A DNA stretch of 64,000 nucleotides from contig UQJP01000024.1 of the NCBI GenBank assembly GCA_900541415.1, positions 1 through 64,000 on the forward strand, in the 5' to 3' direction. The DNA comes from an uncultured Odoribacter sp. (GTDB taxonomy: Bacteria; Bacteroidota; Bacteroidia; Bacteroidales; Marinifilaceae). Shown here piece after piece: positions 26,648 to 37,005 of the stretch. A program made the position numbers and the translations under genes. Under the pieces are notes generated by a model that saw only the letters and a program-made list of their open reading frames with translations, ran no database searches and was not told the DNA's origin. The number at the start of each line of letters is the position of its first letter. Positions within the stretch are counted from its first letter, which is position 1.

Positions 26648-29600
26648 TTATTGGGTTTTGTATTTTCGTTTTTCAATGAAATAGTAGCACAAGGGCACGA
26701 AGTAGAGGCTGATCATCGTTCCGAAGCTCATTCCGGCAATCATGGTGACGGCCAGCGGACGTTGGAGTTGTGAACCGATGTCGTTCCCCCAAAGCAGGGG
26801 TATCATGGAGAAAATACTGGTCAAACTGGTCATTAAGATCGGTTTCAAACGCCTGACACCGCCTTCGTGGATGGCTTCGAGCAGGGATAAGCCTGAACGT
26901 TCCAGGCGGATGATGGTGTCGATCTTCAATATGGAGTCGTTGATGATGATACCGCTCATGACGACGATACCGATCATGGACATCATGTTGAGCGATATGT
27001 CACAGAGCCACAGCACCAGGATGGCGAACGATACGTCCAGCGGGATTTCGATCAATATGATCGAAGGCAGCCACAGGGATTCGAACTGGGCGGCAAGGAT
27101 GAAGTAGAGCATCAGGATGGCGATGGTGATAATCATGACCATTTCCCAGAGGGTTTCCGCCCCGGCGAAGAATGTTCCGCCGAAGTGGGCGTTCAGGTCT
27201 GCTTTGGCGGCTTCCTGACGCACCCGGTTGATGATCTGGCGGGTGCTGTCGCCCGTGTTATAGACGTTTAGGGGCACTACCGCGCCTTCTTTCCGTCCGA
27301 TGATTTGTTTGTAGTCGTAATCGGCGGATATTTTGGTGAGTGCCGACATCGGGATGTATTGCCTGTCGTTGTTGGCGACGGTGGAAGTGTTCAGGATTTC
27401 CTGAATCGTCCGTTCGTCTTCGGTGATGACGATAGGGAGGTAGTGGCTTCCCGTGTTCAGCTTGTCGATGTTGGTTTTGCTGATGTTTTTTTCAAGCGTG
27501 CGGATCAGGTTTTCCTGATTCACTTTGTATAATGCTAAACGGTCCGGCAGGAAATGAATGACGATTCTTTCCTGTGAGGCGGGTTTATTGAGCATCAGTC
27601 CCGGCATGATCGTGTTCAGACGGTCTACGAATTGATTGATCTTTTCCAGTTCTGCCACGCTGCGCCGGGAGTTGTCGGAGAGGTACACGATCAGGGGAGC
27701 GTCGTCGCTGCGGAATAGCTGTTCGAACAGGTTTTCCACTTTTTTTAGGTCTACCCGGGCTTCCGGATAGGCTTCCTTAATGTAGGCGACGATTTCTCCG
27801 GACGTTTTTTGCAGGCTTTTGTTATCGTGGGTTTTGATGTAGAGTTCCGCCTCGTTGATGTTTTGGTCTTCTTCCCGGTTCAGGAAAAATTGTTTTTCAC
27901 CGATATGGCAGCTTATTTCTTCGCACTGGTCTTTGAAATGATCGATGATGTCGCCGATGCGTTTTTGGTTTTCGTCGATGTGGATGCTGCTGTTCCAGTC
28001 CGTTTTGATTAAAATTTCATTGATTTCGATCGGGGGCATCTGTTCCAGCGGAATCAGAGGCATGACGGCTATGCCGGAAGCCATAATGAGGAACACGATG
28101 ATTACCGTCCTTACCCGATGGTGGAATACGAATTCATATACTTTGGTGTAGTACACATCCAGGTGTTTCAGGCTGATTCGTTTTACGAAACGCCCCACCT
28201 TGCCTTCTTTGGCATGCTTGAAAAGCAGGTGGAAAACCACGGGGACGATGGTGATGGATACGGCGAGGGATACGAAAAGCCCGATCGCTACCGCCACGGC
28301 TTCGTCGTAGAACAAGGCTCCGCTGACTCCGCCTAAAAATACCAGGGGTACGAATACGGCACAGGTGGTGAGTACCGAAGACAATAGCGGGCGGATGATT
28401 TCGGTGGTTCCCTGCAAACAGGAGTCGAAGAGGGAAAAACCCCGTTCCCGGAATTGATTGATGTTATCGATCACGATGATGGAGTTGTCCACCATCATTC
28501 CCACGCCCATAATTAAACCCGCTAACGATACGGTGTTGATCGATATGCCGAACAGTTGGAAAAAGAGGATGGTGATGATGACCGACACCGGAATGCTGAT
28601 GCTGATAATCATCGGGGAACGTGCATCCTGAAGGAAGAACAACATGATAAAAATGGTCAGGAAGATACCGATCACGAGGCTCTGTTTCAGGTTGTCGATG
28701 GAGTAATTCAGCAGGGTGGCCTGGTCGCGTGATACGGAAAATTCCACGTCCGGATAATCTACCCGGAATTTTTCGATCATATCGGATACATTGGCTTTCA
28801 TTTCGGACATCCGCGCGCTGGATTGCTTGATAACGGCGAGGCATAGCGATTGGTTGTCGCCATTCACGAACAAGCCTCTTTTGTCCCTGGGACGGATGCC
28901 TACTTCCGCAATGTCCCTCACCTGCATCAGCCGTCCCTGAATGTTGATGTAGATGTTCGCTACGTCTTCTATCGAGGTGAGCTGGCTGGTGAATTTGATG
29001 CTATATTGGTAGTAACCGTCGCGGATCGTCATGCTTCCCGCCACCATATTGTTGTTGGCGATTGCCGATTGCAACTGGTCCTGCGTGATGTTCAGGCTGC
29101 GCATTTTGGTTTCGTCCGGCAGGATATACATTTCCGGCTGGAAAGTACCGCTGATGTCTACCATCGCTACGTCCGGCAGCTGTTCGAGCCTTTTTTTGAG
29201 CACCGATTCGGTAAATTCGCAAAATTCCAGGAATTTGGCATCCGAGGAGGCGTTTTTCAGGTTCAGGTTGATATAGAACACCGGAATGTCGGAGGTAGAG
29301 GCTTTGATGATCGTGGGACGCTGCATTTCTTTCGGCAGGGAGTTCATCACCGCGTCCACTTTTTGATTCGCTTCGATAAAAGCGTAGTCGATGGAAGTTC
29401 CGTATTCGAATTGCAGGGTGATGTTCCCGCCTCCTTCTTTCGATTCGGACTGAATGGAGGTGAGGTGGGGGATTTGCTGTAACTGGTTACGGAGTTTTAC
29501 GGTGATCGTGTTTTCCACTTCGTTTACAGACACGTCCTCATTGCTGTAATGGATGCTGATTTCCGGAATATCGATGTCCGGCATCAGGGAAACGGGCAAT

Positions 29601-29686
29601 CTCAGCGATGCAATGATACCCAGCACAATGAAAGCTATCGTACACATTGAAACCGCTATCGGGCGTTTGAGGAAAAATTCTACCAT
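26648..29686 (-). CDS. RND efflux permease (HAE1-like), second pump gene
   Basis: 1012 residues with the 12-segment RND plan and two large periplasmic loops. It is probably a proton-driven exporter of hydrophobic compounds, not metals. TM4 carries GVGMMVDNSIIVIDNI, with the proton-relay Asp, and the N terminus is VEFFLKRPIAVSMCTIAFIV, as in HAE-type pumps. It is the last gene of an adaptor-pump-pump operon; the other pump ends 126 bases upstream. Two unlike permeases with one adaptor recall the MdtABC design, where both subunits form one trimer. No outer-membrane channel gene accompanies them. Confidence 0.9.
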   Translation of the reverse strand: MVEFFLKRPIAVSMCTIAFIVLGIIASLRLPVSLMPDIDIPEISIHYSNEDVSVNEVENTITVKLRNQLQQIPHLTSIQSESKEGGGNITLQFEYGTSIDYAFIEANQKVDAVMNSLPKEMQRPTIIKASTSDIPVFYINLNLKNASSDAKFLEFCEFTESVLKKRLEQLPDVAMVDISGTFQPEMYILPDETKMRSLNITQDQLQSAIANNNMVAGSMTIRDGYYQYSIKFTSQLTSIEDVANIYINIQGRLMQVRDIAEVGIRPRDKRGLFVNGDNQSLCLAVIKQSSARMSEMKANVSDMIEKFRVDYPDVEFSVSRDQATLLNYSIDNLKQSLVIGIFLTIFIMLFFLQDARSPMIISISIPVSVIITILFFQLFGISINTVSLAGLIMGVGMMVDNSIIVIDNINQFRERGFSLFDSCLQGTTEIIRPLLSSVLTTCAVFVPLVFLGGVSGALFYDEAVAVAIGLFVSLAVSITIVPVVFHLLFKHAKEGKVGRFVKRISLKHLDVYYTKVYEFVFHHRVRTVIIVFLIMASGIAVMPLIPLEQMPPIEINEILIKTDWNSSIHIDENQKRIGDIIDHFKDQCEEISCHIGEKQFFLNREEDQNINEAELYIKTHDNKSLQKTSGEIVAYIKEAYPEARVDLKKVENLFEQLFRSDDAPLIVYLSDNSRRSVAELEKINQFVDRLNTIMPGLMLNKPASQERIVIHFLPDRLALYKVNQENLIRTLEKNISKTNIDKLNTGSHYLPIVITEDERTIQEILNTSTVANNDRQYIPMSALTKISADYDYKQIIGRKEGAVVPLNVYNTGDSTRQIINRVRQEAAKADLNAHFGGTFFAGAETLWEMVMIITIAILMLYFILAAQFESLWLPSIILIEIPLDVSFAILVLWLCDISLNMMSMIGIVVMSGIIINDSILKIDTIIRLERSGLSLLEAIHEGGVRRLKPILMTSLTSIFSMIPLLWGNDIGSQLQRPLAVTMIAGMSFGTMISLYFVPLCYYFIEKRKYKTQ

Positions 29687-29812
29687 AATCTTTTATTTTT
29701 TACGTCAAGAACCGGATTCCGTTTTTCCGGACGGTGTATAGGGTACAGGGGTCTTGCGTTTATTAATATTGCTTTTCTCTTTTCGTTCGTTTTGTGTTTT
29801 CCGGAAAAAAGG

Positions 29813-32800
29813 TCATTGGCCGGGCGTGTTTTTCCGTTTTCTTTTCCTCCATTTCCAGGGGGCTAACCGGCTGAAAAACCTTTTAATCTTTTTTCGCTTT
29901 CCTATCGGTTGTCCGGGTTGTTCTTCCGCGCCGGGCGGCAGGATTCCGCCGTTCGCCGCAGCCAGGGCATACCTGTGCTTGCGGAACAGGTGTTTGTAAC
30001 CTTTGGTGATCTGGCTTTTCGGCACGAAGAAGATCGGCAACAGGATTATCAATACCAGCAGGGAGAAGGCCAGCCCGCTGATGGTTCCCAAAGCCAGGCT
30101 GAACCAGAAATCCGACGGTTTCCCGATCAGGAACGGAATAAAGCCCAGCATGGTGGACACGATCGTCAGTACGATAGGAATGATTTTGGCGTTATAAGCC
30201 CTCAGATAGGTGTGTAGTCCCGCAGGACGCCCGTCTTTGAGTTTATTGTTATAATCGTTGATGATATATAAAATCGAATTAACGGCCAACCCGCACATGA
30301 GGATAAAGGCTGCCAACCCTCCCTCGTTGAACTTTAGGCCAAAGAAGTAAAACCCTAAGAAACACCCGATAAAGGAGATCGGGGCAATGACAATGACGAT
30401 GAATGCCTGGCGGAACGATTCGAGCAGGACGGAACAAATGAAAAAGATGATCGTAATCACCAGCAGGATGTACCACACCCGCTTGTCGATGCCGCCCGCT
30501 CCCCGCCAATACGACCAGTTCCAACGGTCGGAGTCCTTTACCCGGAAACCGACGGGCATGGTGCGGTTGATTTCTTTCATCACCCGTTCCTTGATCTTAG
30601 ACGACAGCATATAGTCGCCCAGGAAATCGTATTGCACCAGCACTTCGTATTCCTGATTGATTTTAGTGATGTTCTCGAATGCCTGTTCTTCTTCCACCGA
30701 TCCCACGTCGCTGAGCCGATAGACCGATTGGTTGCCGGACATGGGGCGGTTCCGCATGTCCCAAAGGCTGATTTCCTTGTCTTCCGACGGGCGGAGGACG
30801 ATCGAAGTCAGCTGGTTGTTGATCATGGCGTTGGTATATATATCCCCCGCTTTCGAGAAGGAACTCAAATGCCGCAAGGTGTTCTTGATGTCGGTGTTGT
30901 TTTTGGCGAGTTTTTCTTTATCCACCTGCACTGCAAATTCTTTTGTTTTCGACGGGTTGCGGTTGTTGCCGATATACAGTTTTTTCACCCGCCTTTGCTC
31001 TTCCAGCATGCCTTTTAACTGCTCGGCATACATCAGCACTTTCCGGTAGTTGTAGCCCACCACTTTCAGCGATTCGGTGCGATATTCGCTCAGGCGGTTG
31101 GAAAATCCTTTCCCTACGCCGGAAACGTCCGAATCGGCATTCCCAATGGCGTGGACAAACCGGATCAGTTCGTTTTGAAGCATTTCCGGGAATCCGGTCA
31201 GTTCGTCTTCTTCGCGGAAGGTGATCTGCATATAGCCCCGGTTAGCGGAGTTTATATCGGAAATAAAGGTTTCCACCTCCGGATAGCCTGCCAGAAAGTT
31301 TTCCACCCTTAAAAAGGCTTCGTTCATTTGCTGGAGGGTGGCGCCGTGAGGCATACTCATGGTGAGGTTGATTTTGGTGCGCTGCCGTTGCTGCTGGTCG
31401 TCTTTCATCCATTGCCCGCCGCCCCCTTCGATGAACAGGCGGAGGCTTCCGCCGAGAATCTTATCCGTCCACGGTTTGATCTTTAAATAAAATTCGCTGC
31501 TGAAAATGCGGTTATACATTTCCGAGGCTTTCTTTTCCCGGTCGATGGTGGTGGGGATCAGGAATACAGGTAACCCGAATCCCAGAACGATAATAACCGC
31601 CAGGATTATTTTAAATCGTTTGGTGAAAACAATGGTTTTGGCATAGCCTCTGGTGTAGCGCACGATCCGCCTTCTCCGCTTGAACAGGCGTTTCCCTTTT
31701 TCCGGTTTCAGGGGGATTTTTTCCATTAAGGCGGGGACAAAGAAAAGGGCTACGAAAACCGAAACGGTGAGGTTGGCGATGATAACGGCGGAGAAGCCCC
31801 ACATGTTACGCATCACCTCGTTGTCCATATTGAAGATCACCACCAGAGCCCCCATCGTGGTGAGGGTTGCGGCGAGGATTGCCATGAACACTTTCCGGTT
31901 TTTATGGTGGCGGTAATGGTCTGCCATGACGATCACGTTATCGATGATGATACCGAACGACACGGTGACCCCTGCCAGAGCATAGAGGTGTATTTCGATC
32001 TTGAACCAATAGTAAAAGAGAAGGGCGATCAAAATATTTGCGGTCAGGCTGATCGTGATAATCAGCAGGTAGCGCAGGCTGCGGCTGGTGATCCATACGA
32101 AGACAAGCAGAATGAGTATAGTGATCGCGGTACGAATCAGGTTTTGATTCAGTTCGTCTTTCAGTTCCACCGTGCTGTCGTAGGTCATTTTTACGGAATA
32201 GTCTTCCGAAAAATCCTCGGCCAGTTTTTTGATTTCTTCCTGCACTTTATACGACAGGTCTATGGTGTTGGCGTTTTTTTCCGAAAAAATGTTGATGTTA
32301 ATCCGGTTTAGCCCGTTGATCCGATAGTAGGACGAGGGGATAGATTCCCGGTAGTCGAGGGTGGCGACATCTTTCAGGTAAACGATCTTGTTCCCGATGG
32401 TTTTGATCGGCAGGTAAAGCAGGTCTGTTTTATTGTCGTCCGGGTTTCCCTTGAAAATAATGTATGAATATTTTTGCTGCGGCTCGGTTTCAATGAGTAC
32501 TTTTCCGGCATCTTTCCGGGTGTAGTAGGTGCGGATACCGTTGGAAATGTCGTAGGCCGATACGCCTATGTCCGTCAGCAACCGGGAATCGTAGGTCAGC
32601 ACCCATTCGAAAGGCACGGCCCCGGTGACACTCACGCTTTCAATTCCGGGCATTTGCGAGATCAGGGCGGCGATGTTGTCCTCGGCAAAAGTGGCTACAT
32701 CCTGCGTGCTTCCGGGCCCGGTGATCACGTAGTTCAGCAATAGGGTTTGTTCCGAAACGCTGGCACGCCCGTCCCTGAATTCCCCGCCCCGCACTTCCGA

Positions 32801-33157
32801 TACGGACACGCCGTCGGGGAGGCTGGTTTTAACGGAACGGACAATGGAGGAAAGGTATAGCTTTACGGCATCGATGTTTTCGTTTTTATCGATGTTCAGG
32901 GTGATAGACCCCCAGCCTTGTCCGGTGTTCGAAGAAATATCGGTGAGTCCCTTCGTGCGTGCAAAAGCTCCTTCGAGTTTGGAAGTAACCTCCATTTCCA
33001 ATAATTCCGGGTTCGCGTTCGGCCAGGAGAACGATACGCTCAATTGCTGGGAACGCGAAGAGGGATAGAGCTGAAGGGTGAGCTGAGGAATCAGGCTCGC
33101 TCCCAACAACATCAGGACGACAAATAGCGTATTGACGGAAAAGGCGGATAATTTCAT
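29813..33157 (-). CDS. RND efflux permease, first pump gene, with basic tail
   Basis: 1114 residues, about 100 longer than the neighbouring pump. It has RND topology with TM4 reading SFGIIIDNVIVMADHY (proton-relay Asp present) and a periplasmic region containing 'MSMPHGATLQQMNEAFLRVE'. The final ~65 residues after TM12 are cytoplasmic and very basic, ending KRFFSRLAPWKWRKRKRKN, a feature absent from standard pumps. It starts 77 bases after the adaptor, with a strong hairpin between. It probably forms a mixed pump with the next gene's product; the substrate is unknown. Confidence 0.88.
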   Translation of the reverse strand: MKLSAFSVNTLFVVLMLLGASLIPQLTLQLYPSSRSQQLSVSFSWPNANPELLEMEVTSKLEGAFARTKGLTDISSNTGQGWGSITLNIDKNENIDAVKLYLSSIVRSVKTSLPDGVSVSEVRGGEFRDGRASVSEQTLLLNYVITGPGSTQDVATFAEDNIAALISQMPGIESVSVTGAVPFEWVLTYDSRLLTDIGVSAYDISNGIRTYYTRKDAGKVLIETEPQQKYSYIIFKGNPDDNKTDLLYLPIKTIGNKIVYLKDVATLDYRESIPSSYYRINGLNRININIFSEKNANTIDLSYKVQEEIKKLAEDFSEDYSVKMTYDSTVELKDELNQNLIRTAITILILLVFVWITSRSLRYLLIITISLTANILIALLFYYWFKIEIHLYALAGVTVSFGIIIDNVIVMADHYRHHKNRKVFMAILAATLTTMGALVVIFNMDNEVMRNMWGFSAVIIANLTVSVFVALFFVPALMEKIPLKPEKGKRLFKRRRRIVRYTRGYAKTIVFTKRFKIILAVIIVLGFGLPVFLIPTTIDREKKASEMYNRIFSSEFYLKIKPWTDKILGGSLRLFIEGGGGQWMKDDQQQRQRTKINLTMSMPHGATLQQMNEAFLRVENFLAGYPEVETFISDINSANRGYMQITFREEDELTGFPEMLQNELIRFVHAIGNADSDVSGVGKGFSNRLSEYRTESLKVVGYNYRKVLMYAEQLKGMLEEQRRVKKLYIGNNRNPSKTKEFAVQVDKEKLAKNNTDIKNTLRHLSSFSKAGDIYTNAMINNQLTSIVLRPSEDKEISLWDMRNRPMSGNQSVYRLSDVGSVEEEQAFENITKINQEYEVLVQYDFLGDYMLSSKIKERVMKEINRTMPVGFRVKDSDRWNWSYWRGAGGIDKRVWYILLVITIIFFICSVLLESFRQAFIVIVIAPISFIGCFLGFYFFGLKFNEGGLAAFILMCGLAVNSILYIINDYNNKLKDGRPAGLHTYLRAYNAKIIPIVLTIVSTMLGFIPFLIGKPSDFWFSLALGTISGLAFSLLVLIILLPIFFVPKSQITKGYKHLFRKHRYALAAANGGILPPGAEEQPGQPIGKRKKIKRFFSRLAPWKWRKRKRKNTPGQ

Positions 33158-33193
33158 TTCACAGGATTCGGGGGTTCAGAAATCAATATGTTG

Positions 33194-33221
33194 CCGCCTG
33201 GCAGAAGAGCCTGCCGGGCGG
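33194..33221 (-). repeat. Intercistronic hairpin between adaptor and pump genes
   Basis: The arms 33194-33204 and 33211-33221 form an 11-bp stem (one G-T pair) with a 6-base loop. There is no T run on the minus strand. Its CTGCC/GGCAG core is shared with the hairpins at 23419 and 50629. Confidence 0.55.
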
Positions 33222-33234
33222 TGAATCTATTGTT

Positions 33235-34305
33235 TTACGGAATGACCGTGACGTCGCTTTCGTGCGAAAGTCCTAAATTGTTGTCGTAGATGACCTCCTC
33301 ACCTTCGGTTAATCCCGTTTCTATACAAACATCCCGGCTGTTTTCCTGTCCGGTAGTGACATATTTCCAAATGGCCTTCCCATCCTCATGGACGAATACC
33401 ACTTTTTTACCCTGACGGGGCAGTACTGCTGATTTCGGGATGAACAATTTTTCTTCGATTTGCCGTTTCACCAGAATGCTTACGTTCATACCGTCCACCA
33501 ATACCGAATTTTTGTTGGGGATCAGGGCTTTGATCTGTACCATGCCGTTTTCATCGATTTTGGGGTTGATCTCGGTGATCTTCCCGAAAAGCGTTTGGTC
33601 GGGTTTGGCATAAGGGGTGGCTTCGATTGTCATGCCGGGACGGAGGTGTGCGATCTCGGTTTCCAATACGTTGAAAATGATCTCCATTTCCGAATCGTCG
33701 ATCAGGGTGCAAAGGCTTTTATAGGTGGAAGAGGGATTGTATTCCCGGGCTTCGAGATCGGCTATTACCCCTGAGAAAGGGGCTTTGACCGTGATATTTT
33801 CATAATCGTGCTGTGCTTTTTCATAGGAGTTTTTCGCGGATGTGTAGCCACATTGCAGCATGATCGTGTGCAGGCGCTGCTGTTCGATCCGGCCCGTGTC
33901 CTCGATCGATTTTATATCTTCGCTCATCAAGCGGTTGCGCAGTTCCAGCTCGGCTTTTTTCAAGCCCAGAAAAGCCTCCTGTAAGCTTTGGGTGGATTTA
34001 TAGCTGTCCACAGAAACCAGCGGATCGCCCGTTTTGACATGGTCGCCGTTTTTTACATATACTTTCGCTACAACGTCGTTCACTTCGAAATTCAGAAGTG
34101 CTTTCATCCGGGCATTGGCCTTGCCGTTGCTTACCAGCTCCATTTCGAAACGGCCGAGCTTGACTTTTGCCACCCTGACCTCCAGTTTTTCTTCTTTTTT
34201 CTCGATCCGGGCTTTTAGCTCTTCTTCCTTAGGCTTCTCTTTTTTCTTATCGCCGCATCCACTCAAAATGAACAATAGCAATAGCGGAAATATACAAATT
34301 TTCAT
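33235..34305 (-). CDS. RND periplasmic adaptor lipoprotein
   Basis: 356 residues. The lipobox is ILSGC (Cys ~17), followed by a Lys/Glu-rich linker (~18-45). The biotinyl-lipoyl-like halves are VVAKVYVKNGDHVKTGDPLV and 'ITVKAPFSGVIADLEA', separated by a helical hairpin, and then a beta-barrel domain ending LTEGEEVIYDNNLGL. It should connect the two downstream RND permeases to an outer-membrane channel encoded elsewhere. It is the first gene of the pump operon, 83 bp after the upstream lipoprotein gene. Confidence 0.9.
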   Translation of the reverse strand: MKICIFPLLLLFILSGCGDKKKEKPKEEELKARIEKKEEKLEVRVAKVKLGRFEMELVSNGKANARMKALLNFEVNDVVAKVYVKNGDHVKTGDPLVSVDSYKSTQSLQEAFLGLKKAELELRNRLMSEDIKSIEDTGRIEQQRLHTIMLQCGYTSAKNSYEKAQHDYENITVKAPFSGVIADLEAREYNPSSTYKSLCTLIDDSEMEIIFNVLETEIAHLRPGMTIEATPYAKPDQTLFGKITEINPKIDENGMVQIKALIPNKNSVLVDGMNVSILVKRQIEEKLFIPKSAVLPRQGKKVVFVHEDGKAIWKYVTTGQENSRDVCIETGLTEGEEVIYDNNLGLSHESDVTVIP

Positions 34306-34388
34306 AAGATAAGGTTTTCGTTTGTATTGTGGTAAATATATGTATTTTTATCAAAAAACAACTTTCGGTAATAGAATTTAGGATTTAT

Positions 34389-36941
34389 TTAATATCTGCT
34401 TTGCAGAACTCCCGTTTCTACGACACTGGTATAAGGTGTGCTTCCGAATCCGTCTTTGAACGTGATGCGGTAGAACCTGGCTTCTTGCGGATCTTTTAAC
34501 ATAAATTCCTGAATGCTTCCTTCGTTATACATCACAAAGTTGCCGGCTTGCGTCCAGTTTTCCCCGTCGTCGCTCACTTCGAACTCGATGTGTTTGGCGA
34601 TGTCGCGTCCTCTGGGGCGTACGAAAAATCCATCGATCCGGTTCTTTTTCTTCATGTCGATTTTTAGCCAGTGGGGATATTGAAATTTTTCTCCCGTGTA
34701 TTGGCTGTGCCAGAAGGTGGAGGGATCGTTGTCGATGGCAAAACGGGCATATCCCGGCTCGTAGGGGCCGCTTTCCGGCTCTTCCGACGAGGCGGTGCAG
34801 GTCCAATCCTTCCGGTCGGGTTTGGTGTAATCCTCGTATTCCACCGCCTGCATGATGTCGTAGTACACAAAAAAAGGCTCTCCGTTCCGGATGATGAAAG
34901 GCACTTCTTCGCGTCCCCGGCTGTGGTTGCGAAGCCAGTATAGCCGATCTGTCCGCAAATCCGGATAATCCAGATAATTGTATTGGCTATATGTGTTTGC
35001 CAGCGATTGCCAGCCGTTTTCCCACACCATGAGCTCGTAGTTTTCGTTCGGTTTCACGATGTTGTCGGCGTTTTTCGGAGCCATGCGCACTCTGGTGAGT
35101 ATCTGCGGGGTATCGAGTTCGAACACGATCTGTTTCTTGCCGGACGAAGTCTGCATATTGCCGTCGTATTCCGCATCTTTCAGGTTTGCCGCATTTTTCG
35201 GCAGCACTTTTACGAAATCCGCCGTGTTGATCTGTCGGTCTTCCGGCCTGAAAATTTCCAGCGGAGTGGGAGTGGCGGTGTTTTCGTATTGCCGGGATGC
35301 TTCTGTGAGATACTCCAATATGGCGAAATTCGCCGTCCGTTTTTCGGGGGCTTCGTAAATGTAGTATTTCCACGCTTTCCGGTTGTTGAGGGGAAATTCG
35401 TTCAGGTATGGGCCGGGGGCTTCCGTGATGGTGTAGAGTTCCCGTTTGTCCTTGCCTTCCGGGTTGTTACAGCCGTAGAATTTTCCGCCTATCATATCCT
35501 GGGCCAGTTTCTTCATATTTTCTTTATAAGGAAATTTCCGGACGAGCCTGATGGTTGTTTTTTCACCCTGTTCCGGCGTGTAAAACTGGCTGATGGGCTG
35601 TACCAGCAAGTCGAGGGCATCCGGGTTTCTCGGTATGTAGAGCGGTTCGCCGTGGAATTCCGGATTGCCTTCTGCATCGAGAGTTACCAGAAAATAGAGC
35701 ATATCTGAAACCACGTTTTCGAAATGAGCCCGCGTCCCGGTGGAATCGACCATTCCCCAGGTGATGGCCCGGTATCCCTGCGAATTGTTGGCGTAGCTGT
35801 AAAGCCAGGCCAGATTGTTGTCCGTTTTGTGTGACAGGGAGAGGGTAAGCGGGTACACCCTTTTGATGTATGAAGTGACATCTTTCGTGCAGGGATCATA
35901 GAAACCGAGGGGTAGTTTTTCCGTTTCTTTTTTCAAGAACAGGGGACTGTCCTCCTGTGCCCCGAACAGGCTGCGGTAGATGTTGAATTTAATATCCTCC
36001 CGGTAGCCCCAGTTTTTACCGCCCGGAAATCCGGCTTCTCCGTGGAAAGGATGCGGATTCATCAGAGAATCGAAGGTCACGATGTGGTGGTGTTGCCCTA
36101 CAAATTCCCGGTTGCCGACATTGATGTCGATGGCCGTGGGAACGCCATAGGCACGCAGGATATTACATTCCAGTTCACATTGCTCCACGCATTCCAGTTC
36201 TTTTTTGAAAAACAGCTCATAGTAGCCTAAATTGCTTTTCACGGTCTTCGGGCCTAAAATCGTCCGCATGTTGCTCAGGTATACGTTATACCGGGTGATA
36301 ACCGTTGCCATGCTGTGCGGGGACGCTTTATCCAGTTGTTTCCCCCATTGCCGGTAGGTTTCCGCTCCGTTCAGGGTGAGGCTGTTTGTCGATAAAGCCC
36401 GATAGGGCAACAGGTATTCGCAAAACTGATCGAATGTCAGGGAGCGGGCGAAAGGGGACGTTTCCCAGCGTTCGAAGGCGTTATCGATGTGTGCAATCAG
36501 GAAATCGGCATCTATGTTTTTCAGGTCGTCGAATTCGATTTTTTCCCTGACAGGCGACTGTATTTTCATTTGCCGGATTTCTTCCTGATAGGTTTTACCG
36601 AAAGCGGCTATCGAATCTTTGATTGTCTTTTTGTTGATCGCCGAATTGGGAACGTCGCCCATAACCGAGTAGTAAAAAGTATCGGCCCGTTCCACCAGAT
36701 CGGGAATTGTGGAGTCGGGGAATTTGATTTCCGAATCGTTTCCGTGCCATTTCATGTTATCGACCAGGAATAATGCCGCTTTATATTTTAATGAATCGGC
36801 TTCCTGTTTCCGGTAGTGGCGCAGCACTTTTTTCAATTCCCATTTGTTTCTTCCGGCTATTTTTAACGACTCTTCCACCCCCTGCGGCAGCGGTGTGCAA
36901 GCGGTTAAAGCCAATAAGATCACTAAAATGTAATTTTTCAT
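34389..36941 (-). CDS. Transglutaminase-like/discoidin lipoprotein
   Basis: 850 residues. The signal peptide ends in LLALTAC (Cys ~15), so it is a lipoprotein, probably on the outer membrane. Residues ~235-300 form a transglutaminase-like core: Cys-rich CVEQCELECNILRAYGVP, then GQHHHIVTFDS supplying the His and Asp of the triad. The C-terminal ~140 residues are an F5/8 type C (discoidin) carbohydrate-binding domain (NDPSTFWHSQYTGEKFQYPH then 'WLKIDMKKKNRIDGFFVRPR'). It may hydrolyse or cross-link peptide or glycan material at the surface. It follows the signal peptidase gene by 64 bases. Confidence 0.8.
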   Translation of the reverse strand: MKNYILVILLALTACTPLPQGVEESLKIAGRNKWELKKVLRHYRKQEADSLKYKAALFLVDNMKWHGNDSEIKFPDSTIPDLVERADTFYYSVMGDVPNSAINKKTIKDSIAAFGKTYQEEIRQMKIQSPVREKIEFDDLKNIDADFLIAHIDNAFERWETSPFARSLTFDQFCEYLLPYRALSTNSLTLNGAETYRQWGKQLDKASPHSMATVITRYNVYLSNMRTILGPKTVKSNLGYYELFFKKELECVEQCELECNILRAYGVPTAIDINVGNREFVGQHHHIVTFDSLMNPHPFHGEAGFPGGKNWGYREDIKFNIYRSLFGAQEDSPLFLKKETEKLPLGFYDPCTKDVTSYIKRVYPLTLSLSHKTDNNLAWLYSYANNSQGYRAITWGMVDSTGTRAHFENVVSDMLYFLVTLDAEGNPEFHGEPLYIPRNPDALDLLVQPISQFYTPEQGEKTTIRLVRKFPYKENMKKLAQDMIGGKFYGCNNPEGKDKRELYTITEAPGPYLNEFPLNNRKAWKYYIYEAPEKRTANFAILEYLTEASRQYENTATPTPLEIFRPEDRQINTADFVKVLPKNAANLKDAEYDGNMQTSSGKKQIVFELDTPQILTRVRMAPKNADNIVKPNENYELMVWENGWQSLANTYSQYNYLDYPDLRTDRLYWLRNHSRGREEVPFIIRNGEPFFVYYDIMQAVEYEDYTKPDRKDWTCTASSEEPESGPYEPGYARFAIDNDPSTFWHSQYTGEKFQYPHWLKIDMKKKNRIDGFFVRPRGRDIAKHIEFEVSDDGENWTQAGNFVMYNEGSIQEFMLKDPQEARFYRITFKDGFGSTPYTSVVETGVLQSRY

Positions 36942-37005
36942 TTTGTCGCTTATTAAATAGTTAAAAATGAACCGGATGGCAAAGTGGTGTTCAGGTGTCC
37001 GGCCT

